A model generated the notes under the pieces. That model saw only the letters and a program-made list of their open reading frames with translations, searched no databases and was not told the origin of the DNA. Shown here one piece after another: positions 13,301 through 28,300 of a DNA stretch of 64,000 nt (position 1 is its first letter; each line of letters begins with the position of its first letter). The position numbers and the translations under genes are program-made. The DNA comes from Pyrocephalus nanus. Its lineage: Eukaryota > Chordata > Aves > Passeriformes > Tyrannidae. Where the stretch lies: the NCBI GenBank assembly GCA_038380795.1, contig CM076260.1, positions 75,801,843-75,865,842 on the forward strand, read 5' to 3'.

Positions 13301-16300
13301 ATTATTCTGCTGAAAGACAAATTACATGGGCTTTCACACTTCCCCCTTTCCCCAAACTGCAACAATTTTTGGTGACAAAATCACTTAATTGAAATTTTCA
13401 AAATACTTCCCTCATTCTGACTGATAGTAACAGCAGAAAGTGGTAAGTTAAAACAATTAGCAAAATGTGATGCATCACAGAGAATGCAAACTAGAAAAGT
13501 AAACAGTGAAGTTCAAAGTCTGGCATTAATTTCAGATAATTCTTACCACAACTTTGACATTTTTACCAACTCTGAGACACATGTTCTCAAGCAGGTTTTA
13601 TTCAATTACATCAACGTTAAAGAGACATTTTAAAATTAGTATACAGCTATTTTTACCTTGCTGTTATCCCTTTACTGCTTTGTGCTGTCATTTAATAGGT
13701 GCCCTTACACGCAGAGTGAATATATCTTTTGTCTGTTAAATTTTGACATGCTTTCTCAGGATTTGTTTTTATTCTGGTTTTGCTTTTCAGAACAGGTTAC
13801 CAGGAAAAAAACAGAACATTAAAATGCAGCTAAAATCTGATAATATAATTCAGGAATCTCAGGAAAGGTATTGCAAGCATACTGAAAGTATCTCAACAAG
13901 GAGCACTGCAGCAGTCTTTAAAGGGAAGAGGGAGACACAACACTGGACTACCCTACCACATAAAAAGTTCAGAGCTTGCTAAAATTATTGAAGATATCTT
14001 GGACATCTTGAAACAACTGTACTAGTCTCATATGTTGCTAGCTCCAAATTTCTGAGCTGCAGTCTCAGCCTTCGTTTTATTTTAAAACATGGTAATCTGA
14101 ATTTGCATTTACACTTTATATCTGAACACAATCACTTGCACTTTATAATTTATAGGTAAGAATTATCTTTTCAGAAGCATATCATGAAGAAAAGTTTTTT
14201 GATGGCTTTAACAGGAAAACTGAAAAGTATGTCCAGCACGTGCTATCATTAATTTATAATGAGATCATGAACTTCTTTCATTCGGAGCACACCCCAGATT
14301 TCCTGTCAATGTTTCTAACGTCTCTATACTCTCAAAAATCTTTCGGTTCACTATGGAAGAAAAGGAAAAGTGAAGCTGATGGTGGTATCTCGGCTTGTTC
14401 GTTTCGTTGTTTTACTATTGGCAGCAGACTGGTATTGAAGATCTTCATGGAAACCACTCACTAAGCAGGCGCTTCCAAGACGGATCACTACTTTTGTTTG
14501 CATGAATGACCGGGGCCAGGTTACCAGAAAGGGGGCCGGCTGTGCTGAGTGACACGGGGAGACAGACATCGGTCCGCAAAGGGATACCGGGGGAAGGCTG
14601 TACCCCGCGGGAGCGTGGGGCCGCAGCCAGGCGGGGGGTACGGCAGGGCTGTTCTGGGAAGAGACCGGGGCGAGCCCTTCCCCAGCACTCGCTGCAGTGG
14701 GTGCTGAGCGCTCCCAGCGCCTCAGCATCTCCCCGAGGAGCTGCGAACAGCCGGGTCGATGCTCCAGCCCTGGCAAGGCTGCCGGAGCCCCGGGAGATTT
14801 GTTTGGCTCGTTCGGGGCGGCAGAGGAGCACCAGCGTTTCTCCGGGGACCTGTCGCTTTAAGGGGAGGGGCCGGAGCCGGGAAGCTGCCAGAAGTTTCTG
14901 GCTGCCCGAGCCAGCCCCGAGCGCTGCCGCCCGCCCGCCCGCGCCCTCTCCCCGAAGGCGCCCAGGGCTCCGGCAGATTAAGCGCGGATTGCCGTAAACT
15001 AAATTTGTCCCCGTAAGGCGATTGCCTGGTAAATCTGCACGCAGGGCTTCCCGGGAGCCGGCCGCTGACGGAGCCGAGCGCTGGCACCGCCAATTCCCAG
15101 GATCCGCCGGGTATCGCTCCCGACCTGGCACCTCGGCCCGGGAAAGCTGCGAGCGCTGCCCGCCCTCCTGCAGTGCAGCTCCTCCGGAACGCCGCTGGAA
15201 TGCGCCTTGCGCTGTATATCCTAAATCATCAGCCAAACTACTATAAAAATTTCTGGCGCTGTCTTGGGTGACCAAGAAGGGATAAAGAGGAAACAACTTC
15301 CTGCAGTTTTGCACTTTCCATTAGGAAATCCAAACTAATGGGCAACCGCCATGCTCCTACTAGCACTTGAATTTGTTATATTAATGGGAATAGGATGAAT
15401 AGTTTCTCTGCTATCTCAATTCACAACTGCTGTGCACGGGCAGGAGTTGCAGCACAGGCTGCCGCAGCTGAAAAGCTGGTTTACCACTTAAATAAGGAGC
15501 AGTCTCTAGGTGACCAGTCAGCAATTTCCACCAATTCAGTGGCTGAATTTTCTTTGGCAGGCAAAGCAGGCTGCTGGAAGGGTTCTGCTCCAGCCTTCAA
15601 GCTGATTATACCTGGAAGGACTGATAAATGGCTAGATGCCCACATCATAAAAGAACCTGCACATCTTCTGAATTTGGACATTTACATTGGTATTAATAGT
15701 TCTGGTCTTCCAAGTGTGAGGGAGGAAACACATGGACCTCTCCAAAGCACTATGGAATACACATTTTAGCACTGCAATCTAAAATGGTAGCATCATGCTT
15801 TTACATACATTTAAAGACTTTTAAAGAAGTTGGTTTTCCAGCATTTTTTACTTTACACATTTATATATTTTTCCATCTATGTGGGATGAAATCATCCTCA
15901 CCCCTCTTCTTTCAACTGTGCTGCATTACTATATTCAAATTCCTTTGTAAAGTCTGTCATGCCATACAGCAGCTGATAAAATTGCTTTACACTGTGCTTT
16001 GCCTATAAGCATGTCTAATACTGAGTGTGTGAATATATTATTTCTATCTCCTAATCTGTATTCCTCTGCACCACGCACAGGATGTTCCAAGTAAACCACA
16101 TGAAAACAAGATTAAGTATTCAATCTAGAAACACAGCAGACATGGTTACTAGGAAAGCCTGCAGGACTGCTTTCAGATTAATACACAAAGAAAAAACTGG
16201 GTCTATACCTTCCCTTTGTCTTTCATACATACAGAGTTTGAAGAGCTGAGATTTCAGCTTGTATTAAACATTCAAAATTCAACATTTATCTACTCTACGA

Positions 16301-19300
16301 GACTCTTGAGTCAAGAAACTAGTGAAGCAATTTCAAGAAAAAAAAACCACCCCAACAATCCCACAGCTACTAAAAAGAAAGGTCTGGATTTAGTTTTTAA
16401 ATGAAAATTTCACATTTGTTTATTTTCAATAACCAAGGTTCAGAAAAAACTTGAATATTCAAGACTCTCTTCCTGACCCCACCTGGTATCCAAATTAATT
16501 ACTGAGTTTAAAAAAGAAACATGATAAGACTCAAAATCTGATTTTTGCTCATCCATATTAAGCAAGAGGAACAGTGGCAAAACTTTTTTGCTACTGCCTA
16601 TGGTATTTTGAAGTTATTTTTCCAAGGGACGTTTTCTCATTGTTTGCCTATCGTCCATAATTCAAGATGGAAACACCCAGTTTGCAAGGGGAATCACACA
16701 CATACTTGAATATTCCACCTACAGTCCCCACAAATCAGTGGGAAAACCCATCAATAATACCCCACTACTTCAACCCAAACCCCAAGCTAGACCTTTAAGT
16801 CTTTTAATGAAGGGCAAAAATTCCCTTTCCATCCTGCAGAATTAGCAGCCACCTCACTGTCATTCACAGGTTTTCAGAAACTTTTGGGGCAATGAAGGCT
16901 TGGAAAGACTCAACTTTGAAAAACAGCATCTTTTTTTCAAAGCAAGGATAAATCCAACTTCTCCTAGACACTTCTTCTGGTGAACTGTTTTCATGAACAC
17001 AGGGGAAAGAAACACAAAGAAACCAATTAAATTTTTCTCCCCAATTACTGTGATATTTAATTTAAAGATTATTACCTTAAATACTTTCAAACTGCAGTAA
17101 GTTCCACCCAGTAGCAAAGATCCGCCCACACACTGCAGAATCAATCTCTTAATAAACAAAATCACAGAGTGTAATTAAGAGGACAAGATTTTGCTTACAG
17201 CTCAACCTGCTGTGGTTAGGAGGACACTCAACTTTACAGTAATAGCAGACATTTTTAGGAAAAACTGTTATTATAACACTTTAATATACTCAATTTGGCA
17301 GATAAAATTAGTTTATAGTTGCTTTTTAAATACATTTCTCATGTATTTTCAGAGCAAAGATGAGAAACTTCTAAAACCTTTCTACAAACCGTATGTTACT
17401 GAGGCACACAATTCCTCAGAGACAAATGAAGTATCTGAAACAAAGACTGAAGCCCAGAAGACAAAAAACTCCTTTAAAAAAAGTAAATCCATTGGCCATC
17501 ATCCACCTCCCAGAAATGAGAACATCGCAACAGGAGACAGGAGGAATTTTTCTGTGAACTTGCAAACTACAAAATAGAATAAAAGGCAGTGATGTTTTTC
17601 ACATGAAAAAGCTATTACATGAAAGCTCAAGAGTAAGAGTGTGCTTTAGGCAAATTTTCTTCTGGCTGAAAAATTAGATTTTGTTTTGATACTTTGCTTT
17701 TTTTACTGTTGTACATTTCAGAGAAAGGCAAAACTAATAAATTTGAAATTTCTGAAGGAAAATGGTTCAATTTTATCAGTATTTGCCCACAAATAAAAAT
17801 TATGGTAGAAAACATCCTGATCAAACCAAACATCTACAAGTCAAAAAAAGGGGGGGGCCTTCTTGTAATGAAACTCATTTCCAGTTTCAATTTAAAACCT
17901 GCAGGAAGTTTCAAGTAACGCCTCAACAATCTTGTAAGCAAACATTATACAGCTGTGGCAAAAAGTCATTGCTGCCTGTCCCCTTAACCAAGCTCGAAGT
18001 TACCAGAACCTAGCAGACAGATGTCTGGAAGCATTAAATCAACTTCTGACAGCTTTAGTCTTCTCTACAGGTGCAAAGCGGATATTTTCTTTATTTCAAA
18101 TTATTCTGCTAGATCAGTCCAATGCCAAGCTTATTTAAAGTTCTTAAAGACTTGAAAGGGTTTCAAAAGCTGATTTTCCCCTCCGAATTAAAATGATTTC
18201 TATGGAAAGGATTTACAGGTTCTAAGATCATGAAGGACCAAGTGACCCAAAACAAGAGGTTCAGTTTGGTAATCACAAGTAACACTTATTTTATTTAATG
18301 TATCTAAATGCAAAATGGATTTTCATTATTTTTACTTATCTGTGTAAAGCTGAATTTTTATGGGACTAGTAATCCCATTCCTTTTTTTTTTCTCAGAAGC
18401 ATGATAAATTGATGGATACAGAACTATAAAAATATTTTAACTCTACTCAGAACATAGGAAATATTTCAAAAATTTTAAAAGTTAGTCTATCCTAATAATT
18501 TCCAAAGAGCAACTCAATGCTCCACTAGAAATGTACTGTGTAGTGTAATTTCCAAACATCTAAACTGTAATTACCTCATTTCCTATTCAAAATAGCAAAT
18601 CCAGAGAGGTAACTATGCTTTAAAAAATTACAGCATTATTTTTTTCCCTACCATTCTGAATGAAACCCACTGAATTCTGATTCTGTTCCTAATTTGGTCA
18701 CAGACTTGCCGCACCACGAGGAGACCCAGCAGGCATGTACCAATTTTCAATTCTGCAGAACGGGGCTAATGCACATCTAACTCACAGGCAAGTGGGCATT
18801 TGATATTTCTCTAGTACTTTCAGACCTAAGAATGGAAATCTGTATTCTTTCTATCAGTATAGCACATCACTCTATACAATGTTTTATTTAATAAAAACAC
18901 TCCAGAACTGCTGATCAAGCTCTCTAAAAATAACGCCAATTCCTTGCTATTCCTTCTGTAAGTCTTGTTTTGTATTGCTGAAAGGCTACATGAAGATATT
19001 TTGAATGCCTGCTCCCACTGCTTATCCCCTTAAATATAAAATCTTTTTTGAAGTCAATTATTGCCATAGCTACCAGACTGCATTTTTTTCCTGTAAGGTT
19101 TAACTAAATATTCAAACTATTTAACATCATAGTTTAGTACTGAAAAATGGTGCAACTTCATTAATGTTGGCCAGACTTTTTTTGTACATTCCAAGTAAAG
19201 TCTGAACATTAAGTTTCTACATATGTACAGATAAAAAAGTAACACCTAATTTGAAATAAGAAGCTTCTGAAGAAAGACTTCTCTTTTAGTCACAGATATT

Positions 19301-22300
19301 TGAAAAGCTTTCACATTTCCTGTTTTTAGTGCAAGAAACAAAATTCATTCAAGTAAGGAGAACTGTTATATCAAAAAAAAAAAGGAAGCAATCAATAACA
19401 TGTTTGTTATTAGAGGGTAAAATAACTTAGTAAAAAGTATGTCCTTGATATCTGTTTTGCACTTGAAAATAAGGAATATATTAAACCTTTACATTAACAA
19501 GTACTCTTTTTCCAACTAAAAGCTGTAGATAACACTTAGGAGCAGTATTTATTTTACTAGGTCTGGAAAACTTATCTCACATTTAAAAATGTGCCACAGT
19601 TCTGTCTAGAGATGCTGCTGTGTAAAACTTGGGATGTTTCAAAGCACTGAAAAGAATGATATGATAATGATATGCTTGTCTTCCAAACGGACTGGAACAA
19701 AGATAATTTGATAGTTTAATCTAACAAACCAGTCCAGGCTGTTCCTGATCAAAATGGTGAAGAGACTAATACATGACTATGTGAAGTGTAAAAAATCAGT
19801 AGTCGATGAAATCTCAAGAGACCAAACTAACAATTGTATAATTCTTTGGCAATATTTCTATTTCCAGTCAAAGACAGATTCATTATTGTTTTCCGTTTAA
19901 GAAGTTAGTTCTACAGAAATTCAGTATAACAATATACAGAACAGGAAAATCTATATATGTGAAACAAATTGTATTCTAAAGGAAATCTATTCTAGGGAAC
20001 TGATAATACTGGCATTTTGGTTGACAGAAAAATATAACAATATTTTTAGATACTAAAACTGATACCAAGAACAGGAACAGTCAATAAAAAATAAAATCAG
20101 ATAATTATCTAAGAATGTTGGGGTTTTTCTCACTGAAATTGTGGCATATTAAGCTTCTGTTTATTATCATCTATTTTTAAAACTATTTTCTATTGTGTAA
20201 AACTTCAGACACGAATTCATGACAAGTTGAAAAAGTGAACATTAAAAAAAACACCACCAAAATCAACACCCCAAAACCCCAAACCTATAAACCATGACTC
20301 TCTTTTCTGCAAATACAATTCTTTCCATATTTTGTACAACACTTTCTAAACTTCTTATGAGCAAAGTGGGGAGGTTGTTCCTAGGTTAGAACAGAAAAGG
20401 AAAGCTGAAAGGGTGACTTACTTACTAATTCAAAATCCCCCATCAGAACGAGATTTCTCAAACACTGACCCAAGTCAATTCACTAACTAGCTATGCTTTT
20501 CTTAGTCTTATATGCACTGATAAAGTTATATTCCAAAATTCTAAGATGTTATTTTGTATATTTATATGAAACTTTAACTATAGCTGTATAAACTGTAACT
20601 TAATATAAAGTACTTTTTGAAAATATATTGTTAAAATTATAACAAAATAGCACATAAGTCTGCTAAAAAAAAAAAATCACAAGTAGCCTTTGGATTTGGT
20701 TTTTGCCACTGTTGCTAGCTAGGACAACAATGGGGGAGTACCGAAAGTAATGCCCAACCTACACACAACCATCAAACAACATGAGATAAAAAATCTAAAT
20801 AAAAAACAAACTGAAAAGCTAGGATTTTTCTGATTGAGAATCAATCCCTCCCAGAGACACATTATTTTGTAAATTAAGCACAACTGATCTGCGCATCAAA
20901 AAGTTATGCAAAAATTCAATCATTCAGGAAGGAAGAATGTGTGCACTTTTGTGTGCAGTTGGTGATCTGCTACAAATTCATTTTGTCTCGAGAACCAGAG
21001 TCTACCAAAAGCACAGTAGTATATACTGGCTAACTTCATACAGCAACACAACAAATTTTAGACAGTAAAAAGGATTTTAACTCTGCCATGCTCCTTCGAC
21101 TGCTGCCTAGTAATTCACTGTAAAACTCCTGGCCAAGGACAAGACATTGAGAAAGAACTATGAAAATTAGTTTAGAAAATACCTACAAAGAGACTAAAAT
21201 AACTTAATCTAACCATTTTATCAAATTACAATGGATGAGATTCCTGGGAAAAACAAAAACTTAATTACACATAGAAGGTTTTCAAGGCTTTTCCTCTCAG
21301 CAGGATCATTTTAGCTGTATTATTCATAACAGATGCCTGTAATATCGTTCTTAAATTTAGGAGACAATATTCCACACTCTCTGCAGTGTTTACAGGCTTT
21401 TCTATAATATCTCATCTAAGCATTCCTTGCTGTTGTTATTTCTTGTCTTATCAATACTGCACATAGAGATCAGTGTACTTCTCCTTTGCAGCTTTCAAGA
21501 GGTGCAACTCCTTAAAGTAATCCTATTTCTAATAGAAAACAACAAACAAATAATGATGTAAATTTTACCTATAAGCCAAATATTTATATGTATTTCTATT
21601 TACCTACAGGCCCTGTATTTCTAATTACTCCTCTGGAGTTTGATTTAATGACCTCAGATGTTTCTTCTAGTTGGTGCCTAAAAACAGACACAGGTATGCC
21701 CTAATTAATTGCAAGAAAAGCAAACATAATTTCACTCAATTTTCAAGTAATACCTTAACATTCCAGTATGACATTTGCCTTTTTGGCAGGAATTTGACAT
21801 TGCCTCATATTCCATTTATTTTTTGGCTATTTTTCTACGAACTGCCCCCTCAGGGGAGGAGGAAATAGCATGCAGCACATTCCATTTTCAATAGGAGTGA
21901 GCTGTTAATGTGGCACACGCCATAATATGAAACTCTAGCAAGCGTGTTGACAGTTGATGGCCCCCAGTTCATCCTGTTGGCTGTCTTCAGCCCCAGATGC
22001 TAAAACCTTGGATGAAAAGGCAGCTAGCACCAAGTTCTCAATTCCACGTGCTGGGGGTCTTGGCTTATTGAATAAAGCACCCGTTTCACTCCTTCAGAGG
22101 ATCTGGACAACTGCAAATCCATCACATAAACCACTTTAATGGAAATGAGATGCCTGAACAAAGTGCTTGCAGATAGGTCCTGTGCTAACCATCCAACAGA
22201 TTCCACCCTAGTTCATAAAGTCCTCTTACCTGATTCTCTTTCTGCCCAGGAGACAGAGCACCCACTGGCACATGCCTGGATTATTTATAATACAAAGGAG

Positions 22301-25300
22301 ACTCCCACAGTGCAAACACTCCCCCTGAGAAGTATCACAAACACCCATAAGTTAGCTAGCTACAGTCCACTGGATTTGGCCCATAGTGTCAAACTCAAGT
22401 GCTCTTTCATGGCATAGGAAAGAAGCAATATTGCAAGGTTCTTTAATCTTATAATCTAGGGCATTAAAAATCCCATGGTTTTAGGATGAACAGAGATTTT
22501 AGATTTAAAAAAAGGATATTAATACACTGTGTAACTAGATGCTTGAAGAGATCATAAGGATTGATACAAATATTCCATCTCTTCAAGGCTTTAAATCAAC
22601 AGTCTTACTAAATACACATTAAAAGTATGATCAAGCAAACTCTGAGGTAGCCATTCAAACACCTAAATATGGCTATAGGTATTCATACTCAGATTCTGAA
22701 TCAACAAGGAACTCTCACAATTAAAACAATATATTGTGATAAAGGCAGCTACAGCAGGAAAGACTTCTAAAGAATTATCTCCATTTTTCAAAATTATATG
22801 AATTGCCTCATATACCAAATAGCCAATCACTTCACCAAGAAGTGATCAGAAAAACTACTCGGCCCAAGAAATACCAGCTTTAGCACTTCTGATATGCGCT
22901 GATGTGTGTCAAAACTCATTTTGCCGCCCCCAGGCACTTGTGTGATGTCTCAGACAGACAGGAAGTATGCACATGGTTTCATCTCTGGTTAGAGCTCAAC
23001 TTACTTACCATACTAATTTTAAAAATACTCTGTACACAACTCCGCTCAGCAACAATCTGTTCACTTCTTTAGTTCTAAAAGCTCAACTGTTGCAGTCAGT
23101 CCCCACTTCCTCTCAACAAATTATGTAGGCCAAAGCCAGCTGCTTTGTCCTTATACTCCTTGCTCTGAAATCCTGCAATCTTGTGGCTATTACAGCTGTG
23201 AGTTTCTTAGCCTCAAAGGCATCCCATTACAATGGATTAGAATTTCATAGTGCATTTTTCTTAATACTTACAAAAAACTGGTAACATAACTTGTAGTTAA
23301 TACAGTCGCTTATTAGATTTCCAAAATGGCAATACTCATAATGCCACTCTCTGCAAAAGGAACAGATGGAATAGCCCCTTTATTTAAATTCAGGATGGGA
23401 AGAAGAAAAATGAGGGCTAAAGAAAAAGGAATCTTATTTTAAGTGAGCAATTACTAACAAACATAGTTTCTGCTGTATTTGCAAGCCAAAATACACAACT
23501 ACCTGTATAAGAATCAAAATATGAATGTTTTGTGTAGAACTGTATGAGTTGACAAATGGCAAGAGGCAAAACATCACAACAGCCCAAAATGCTACAGAAC
23601 CAACAGAAAACTTCTGAAAATAAAAGTGCTTTAAGACCTACCTGATACAAAAAGCATATGGCTTCTGTATGCTAGGAATCTATTAAAACAGAACTGTTCT
23701 AAATGCAAGTCACATTCATCTGTTTCTCCTAGTAACTTAGAATGATCACCAGGATGCAGTTTTGATCATTATGCAAAGTGAGAAAATCAGTCTATTCATT
23801 CAAATGGGTTGAATCTATTCACTCCTATAAGAATAAAGCCAGAAATGCTAGGATAAATATTCAAAAAGATCTGTCTACCTACAGAAAACAAACAAACAAA
23901 CAAAAGTAGCCATCAAAAATAAATCCAATAAAATGGGTTTAAGCAATCAGAGTTGGTGACAAACAATACCTACTACCAACAATAGTTCTTAATTTCTCAA
24001 ACTGGGAAAGGTGGAGGGGGAGGTATGTGCTGATAGGTGCTCACCACCATAGTTATGCAGATGGTGTGCTCTTTCATATTTCTTTTGTGAGTTGAATCAA
24101 CAACTCACGAGTGTAAAAGAGGAAGTCTTTGGCCCTCGAAACTCAAATCTTCATGAATGGTGCCTCTCCCTGTCCATCCTCTCTTTTGCATCTGTTCTGA
24201 TACACCTTTGATTAAGGGCTAAAGTGATTCAACTCACCAATTCAACACATAGCTACTTATTTCTGTTACTTTTGCTAATCTAATTTTCTTTCACTTCAGT
24301 AAGTTGTATGATTTCCCTTTAAGATCATACACCAGAGTTAAGAAAGTAGAAGAGGATAAATCAGTGGGTCAACTGGCAGCCTGCCTCCAACTACAACATG
24401 AAGTAGCACTCCATAATAATTTAGAATTTGTAAGGTCCTTGCAAAAAAACCACAGAAATTTCAACTGAGAAAAAAATCCTCTTCTTTTCACCACCATTTC
24501 ATATGTTTCTGTGATAGCATTTTCTGTATTTACCTTTTCATTGCACACTCTTGATCTCTAAGTTCTTTTTTTCCGAATTCCAAAAATTAAAAGTATGAAG
24601 CCCCTAGCTGGATGAAGAAGGTGACATTTTTTTTTTTTAAATGACTTTGTAGCCAAGCTAACTGTCTCTTCAAATGATCTTGGTGTCAAACGAACAGCTT
24701 TCAGTCAAACATCTCCACTAAATCCCTGAAGTGGCTTTAAACTGGCTGAAAGCACTTCAGCACTGGCATATATGCAAGGTCAAACACAAGTTTGTATTCA
24801 AAGACTAATCTACTTGGATAGCACTCAAAAAACCAGTATATTTCAATTTTTATATCCAGCCCATATTATTTGCAAACAAAGCAGGTATTAGTCATTTAAC
24901 TGAGCATTCTGTAGGAATAGACTGTTGATTTTTACAGCAAACTAGCAAAGCACCATTACCACTAGGTGGTTTTGTAAAATAAGAAGTTCAATTGTAAACT
25001 GAGAACTAATTTCAAGTTTAATTTTGAAAATTTCACAATTTCCCACAAAACACTTTACTTAATTCAATTTATAAATGAGATCAGTCCTGCCAAAAAATAA
25101 CACTGTTTGATTTGACAGTCAAGAAAACGACACATTTAATGACTGGACTACAGATAATTTGCACCAAGATGATGACCTAGTGTTGAGACAATCTTTAAAA
25201 GGTCTTCAAGGAGCAGAGATCTAGAGTAGAACAAAAAAACTATCCAGAACCTTACAGCTGATTGCTCCTAAGAAGTCATTGCTTCGCACACGGAAGGATA

Positions 25301-28300
25301 AACTTTAACTCCATGGATTTTAACAGCAATGGCAGACGCCAAAGCACACTTGAATCCAGAAAAACCTGTTTCAGGTTACACTATACTGGCAAAGAGATCA
25401 AAATATGAGAAAACATATTCTTTCAGTAGTCTCATAGTCTTGCATGGATTTAACCTGGGAATCCCATTAGCAGTGTTTGACACAGCAGATGCCCTCACCG
25501 TTTCACTACAGTTACAGGAATATCAATATGCAGACTTTCTCCCCCCTTACAGAGCCTGACATTCCTATTAAAAAATCAACTAAAGAAAGGTTAAATATAA
25601 TTACAAAGGTAATTTCAGTCAATTACACCTCTGGCATCTAGTTTTTTCTGAAAAATTCAGACTTAGTAGAGATACAGTCATTTCAGACTATATTAAATTA
25701 AAGCATATAGAACAAAGGTATCTTACCTACAGAAAAAAGTTCTATTCTCTCCACCAATTTGCCTTTTGTTTTTCTCCTGGCTTTTCTGAACAAGCTGTTC
25801 TGACAAAGTGTAAGGCTCAGACTCATTAAGATACAATTGCAAGTAACAGAATCTGAAGATGCAGTTCACAACAGTCAAACCAGGCTCTCCCTTGCTTTCC
25901 AGTAACTTGCTCTGCAGAAATATCCTTAAATTTCTCTGCTGGCTTCAGAAGATTTAGCATGCACAGACCAACAGTCTGTCTTCCTTTCTAGCTCAGTGCC
26001 AGCAATAACTTTTAAGATTTTGCAAACCAGCCAAACTCAAACATTTTTCATTTGTTTTGGGGTTTGGATGATGTTTGAATTCAACTAGATTCAACGTTAA
26101 TCCCTAGACTTTTCCTGAGGTTTTAGTGTAAGCCAGTCCTTATTTGAACATTTTGACAGATCTTCATTCCTGCTCTAAACTAGCCAGTTATCCCTCAGCA
26201 CTAACCTGCTACGCTATTCTTTAGTCTCCAGGGGAAAACATTGCACAAGAGCTAACAAAACACATTTCATTTGGATAAAACAACTAATACACTAAGAGTG
26301 CAGCATTTTGGCTTAAAAAAATGAGCCCTTATATCTGGCTTTCTGAGAATTCCCTATGCAAGAATTACGCATTTGAAACATCTAACAGAATGGGATTGGA
26401 ATGAAATTCAAAGGCAAGCTAGCCCACAAACAGAACCTTTCAAATAACTGTAGGTAATTTCTAGATATTAAAATAGATACATATGTGCTTGGGAGGGTGT
26501 GCGTATATAAATGTTAACTTGATCACTATTACTTTTGCAGCATAAACTTTTGAAAGTAGAAATTATAAGTATTATCCTTTACAGGTATAGCTATACTAGT
26601 CTCTTTGCAATGTTTTGGCATGATACATTGTAAATATCTTTTCCAACGTCCTGCAAATTACCCTTCCTATGTTTTTTCCCTTTTACACTTAACAAATATT
26701 CACTTTTCTCTCCAAGATGCCTGTGAAGAAGATTCTTCTTCCTAATAAACAATTATTTAACATTGTATTAGTGCAGATACAAATAGCATATAACAACTAT
26801 ACACATGCAAAACATCAGTAGTACCTCAGCCTTAGATCAGCAGAGGCTAAATTTTTATAGCATCTGGAGTACAGTCTTACAGTCTTTGAACTGCCTTTAA
26901 ATTTACTACAATAAAAATATCTTTCTCTTACAGAGATATGTAGTTCTATCTTTGCAGAAAGATATTACATCTTTCAAAATAGTCAAACAATTCTTCAGCT
27001 TCTTCTCCCAGTAAATAAAAAGGGAAAGGGGAAAAATAACATAAAAATTGAAAGTACTTGCAACTATTGCAGGTGTAAAGAAAAAGGGGACTATGTATAT
27101 GCAAATAAATATAATTACAAAAGATGAGTTGCATTAGACAAAGTTTTTCAATGTTCTGATTTTCCCCTAATATTCTAATGGAGCTATAGGTCTCTGAATA
27201 AAGAACAGTTTGTTTAATTATGTCTCCAAATCTCCTTAGAAACAGGCTACAGAACCCACAGCACTGCATTAAGACAATGATAAGGAAGCTTTTGGAGACA
27301 GACACAAACGTTACTGTACATACATTTGCACTATGCAGAAGCATCCAAGCAGCAGAGAAACTGATTCAAATTAAGTTTGGTCTCCCACTACTACAAAATG
27401 GTTCATTAAGACTACAGAAAGCTCCCAGTCAAGAAGAGCAGACAGCAGATTGGTTAAGATTGTAGATATATAATAAATTATAACCACATAACTAATTATC
27501 TGAGCCTGGAAGAGGGAAAAATCACTATTTTTTTCTGTTACATCTCCTCATGTTTCTTACCAGCACCTATTGGGCCACTGTTGTCATGTAAGATAACCAC
27601 AGCCTTGCAGAACATAAATGTCTTACTTCAGCTGGACACAGGTTAGCTAGGGCAGCACAGAAATTAGTACTGCAAATAATTTACCTGATAAAACTACAGT
27701 AAATTATAACTTATGCTGACAAGCAGACTTCTATACTGGCACAGGTATCTCTGCACAACATTGCACTGGAAACTTCCCAAGCAGCAAATAAGTGAAACTG
27801 AAGTTATCCCAACAAAAATTACAATGCTGCTTTCCCAAATCACAGCACAAATCAACTTCAAATCACCTCAAATCAACTTCTGGTTGAGCTGCTATGGGTG
27901 ATGTTAAATTTAAAGAGCCTTGCTGTGGCAGAATATACAAATGAATAAACTCTATTTTCACAAATGCAATCTTCTTCCAGAAAAATATAAACATTATTTT
28001 CCACAGTACACTTTTCTTTCAAATGGACAGTTCCTCAAACTATTAAGTAAACTGTAAATCCACCCCCTTGCTCGAGTTGTGAAAAAATAACAACTTATTT
28101 GTATATCCCACTTCTCCCAGATTAATATAAATAAATGGCAGGACTATGTCTTCTGAAGGAAGACATCCGTAACTCAAAATAACTGTACAGTTAAAAAGAA
28201 AAGTTAGGACTGAAACTTCAAGTCCACAGTTTTTATTTTTTCCCTTATTTCATCATAAAAGCTATGATGTTCCTATAAGAATATGCTTCATGAGCTAGAA

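Noticed and set aside
14445..15314. 289-codon minus-strand ORF and overlapping ORFs within the intronic CpG island
   Set aside because: The composition is that of GC-rich non-coding DNA, open frames exist on both strands at once, and no domain is visible.
17694..18013. Two overlapping plus-strand ORFs following a TTTCAG acceptor-like motif
   Set aside because: The longer frame has a stop between the acceptor and its ATG, and the two frames compete. There is too little to list as an exon.
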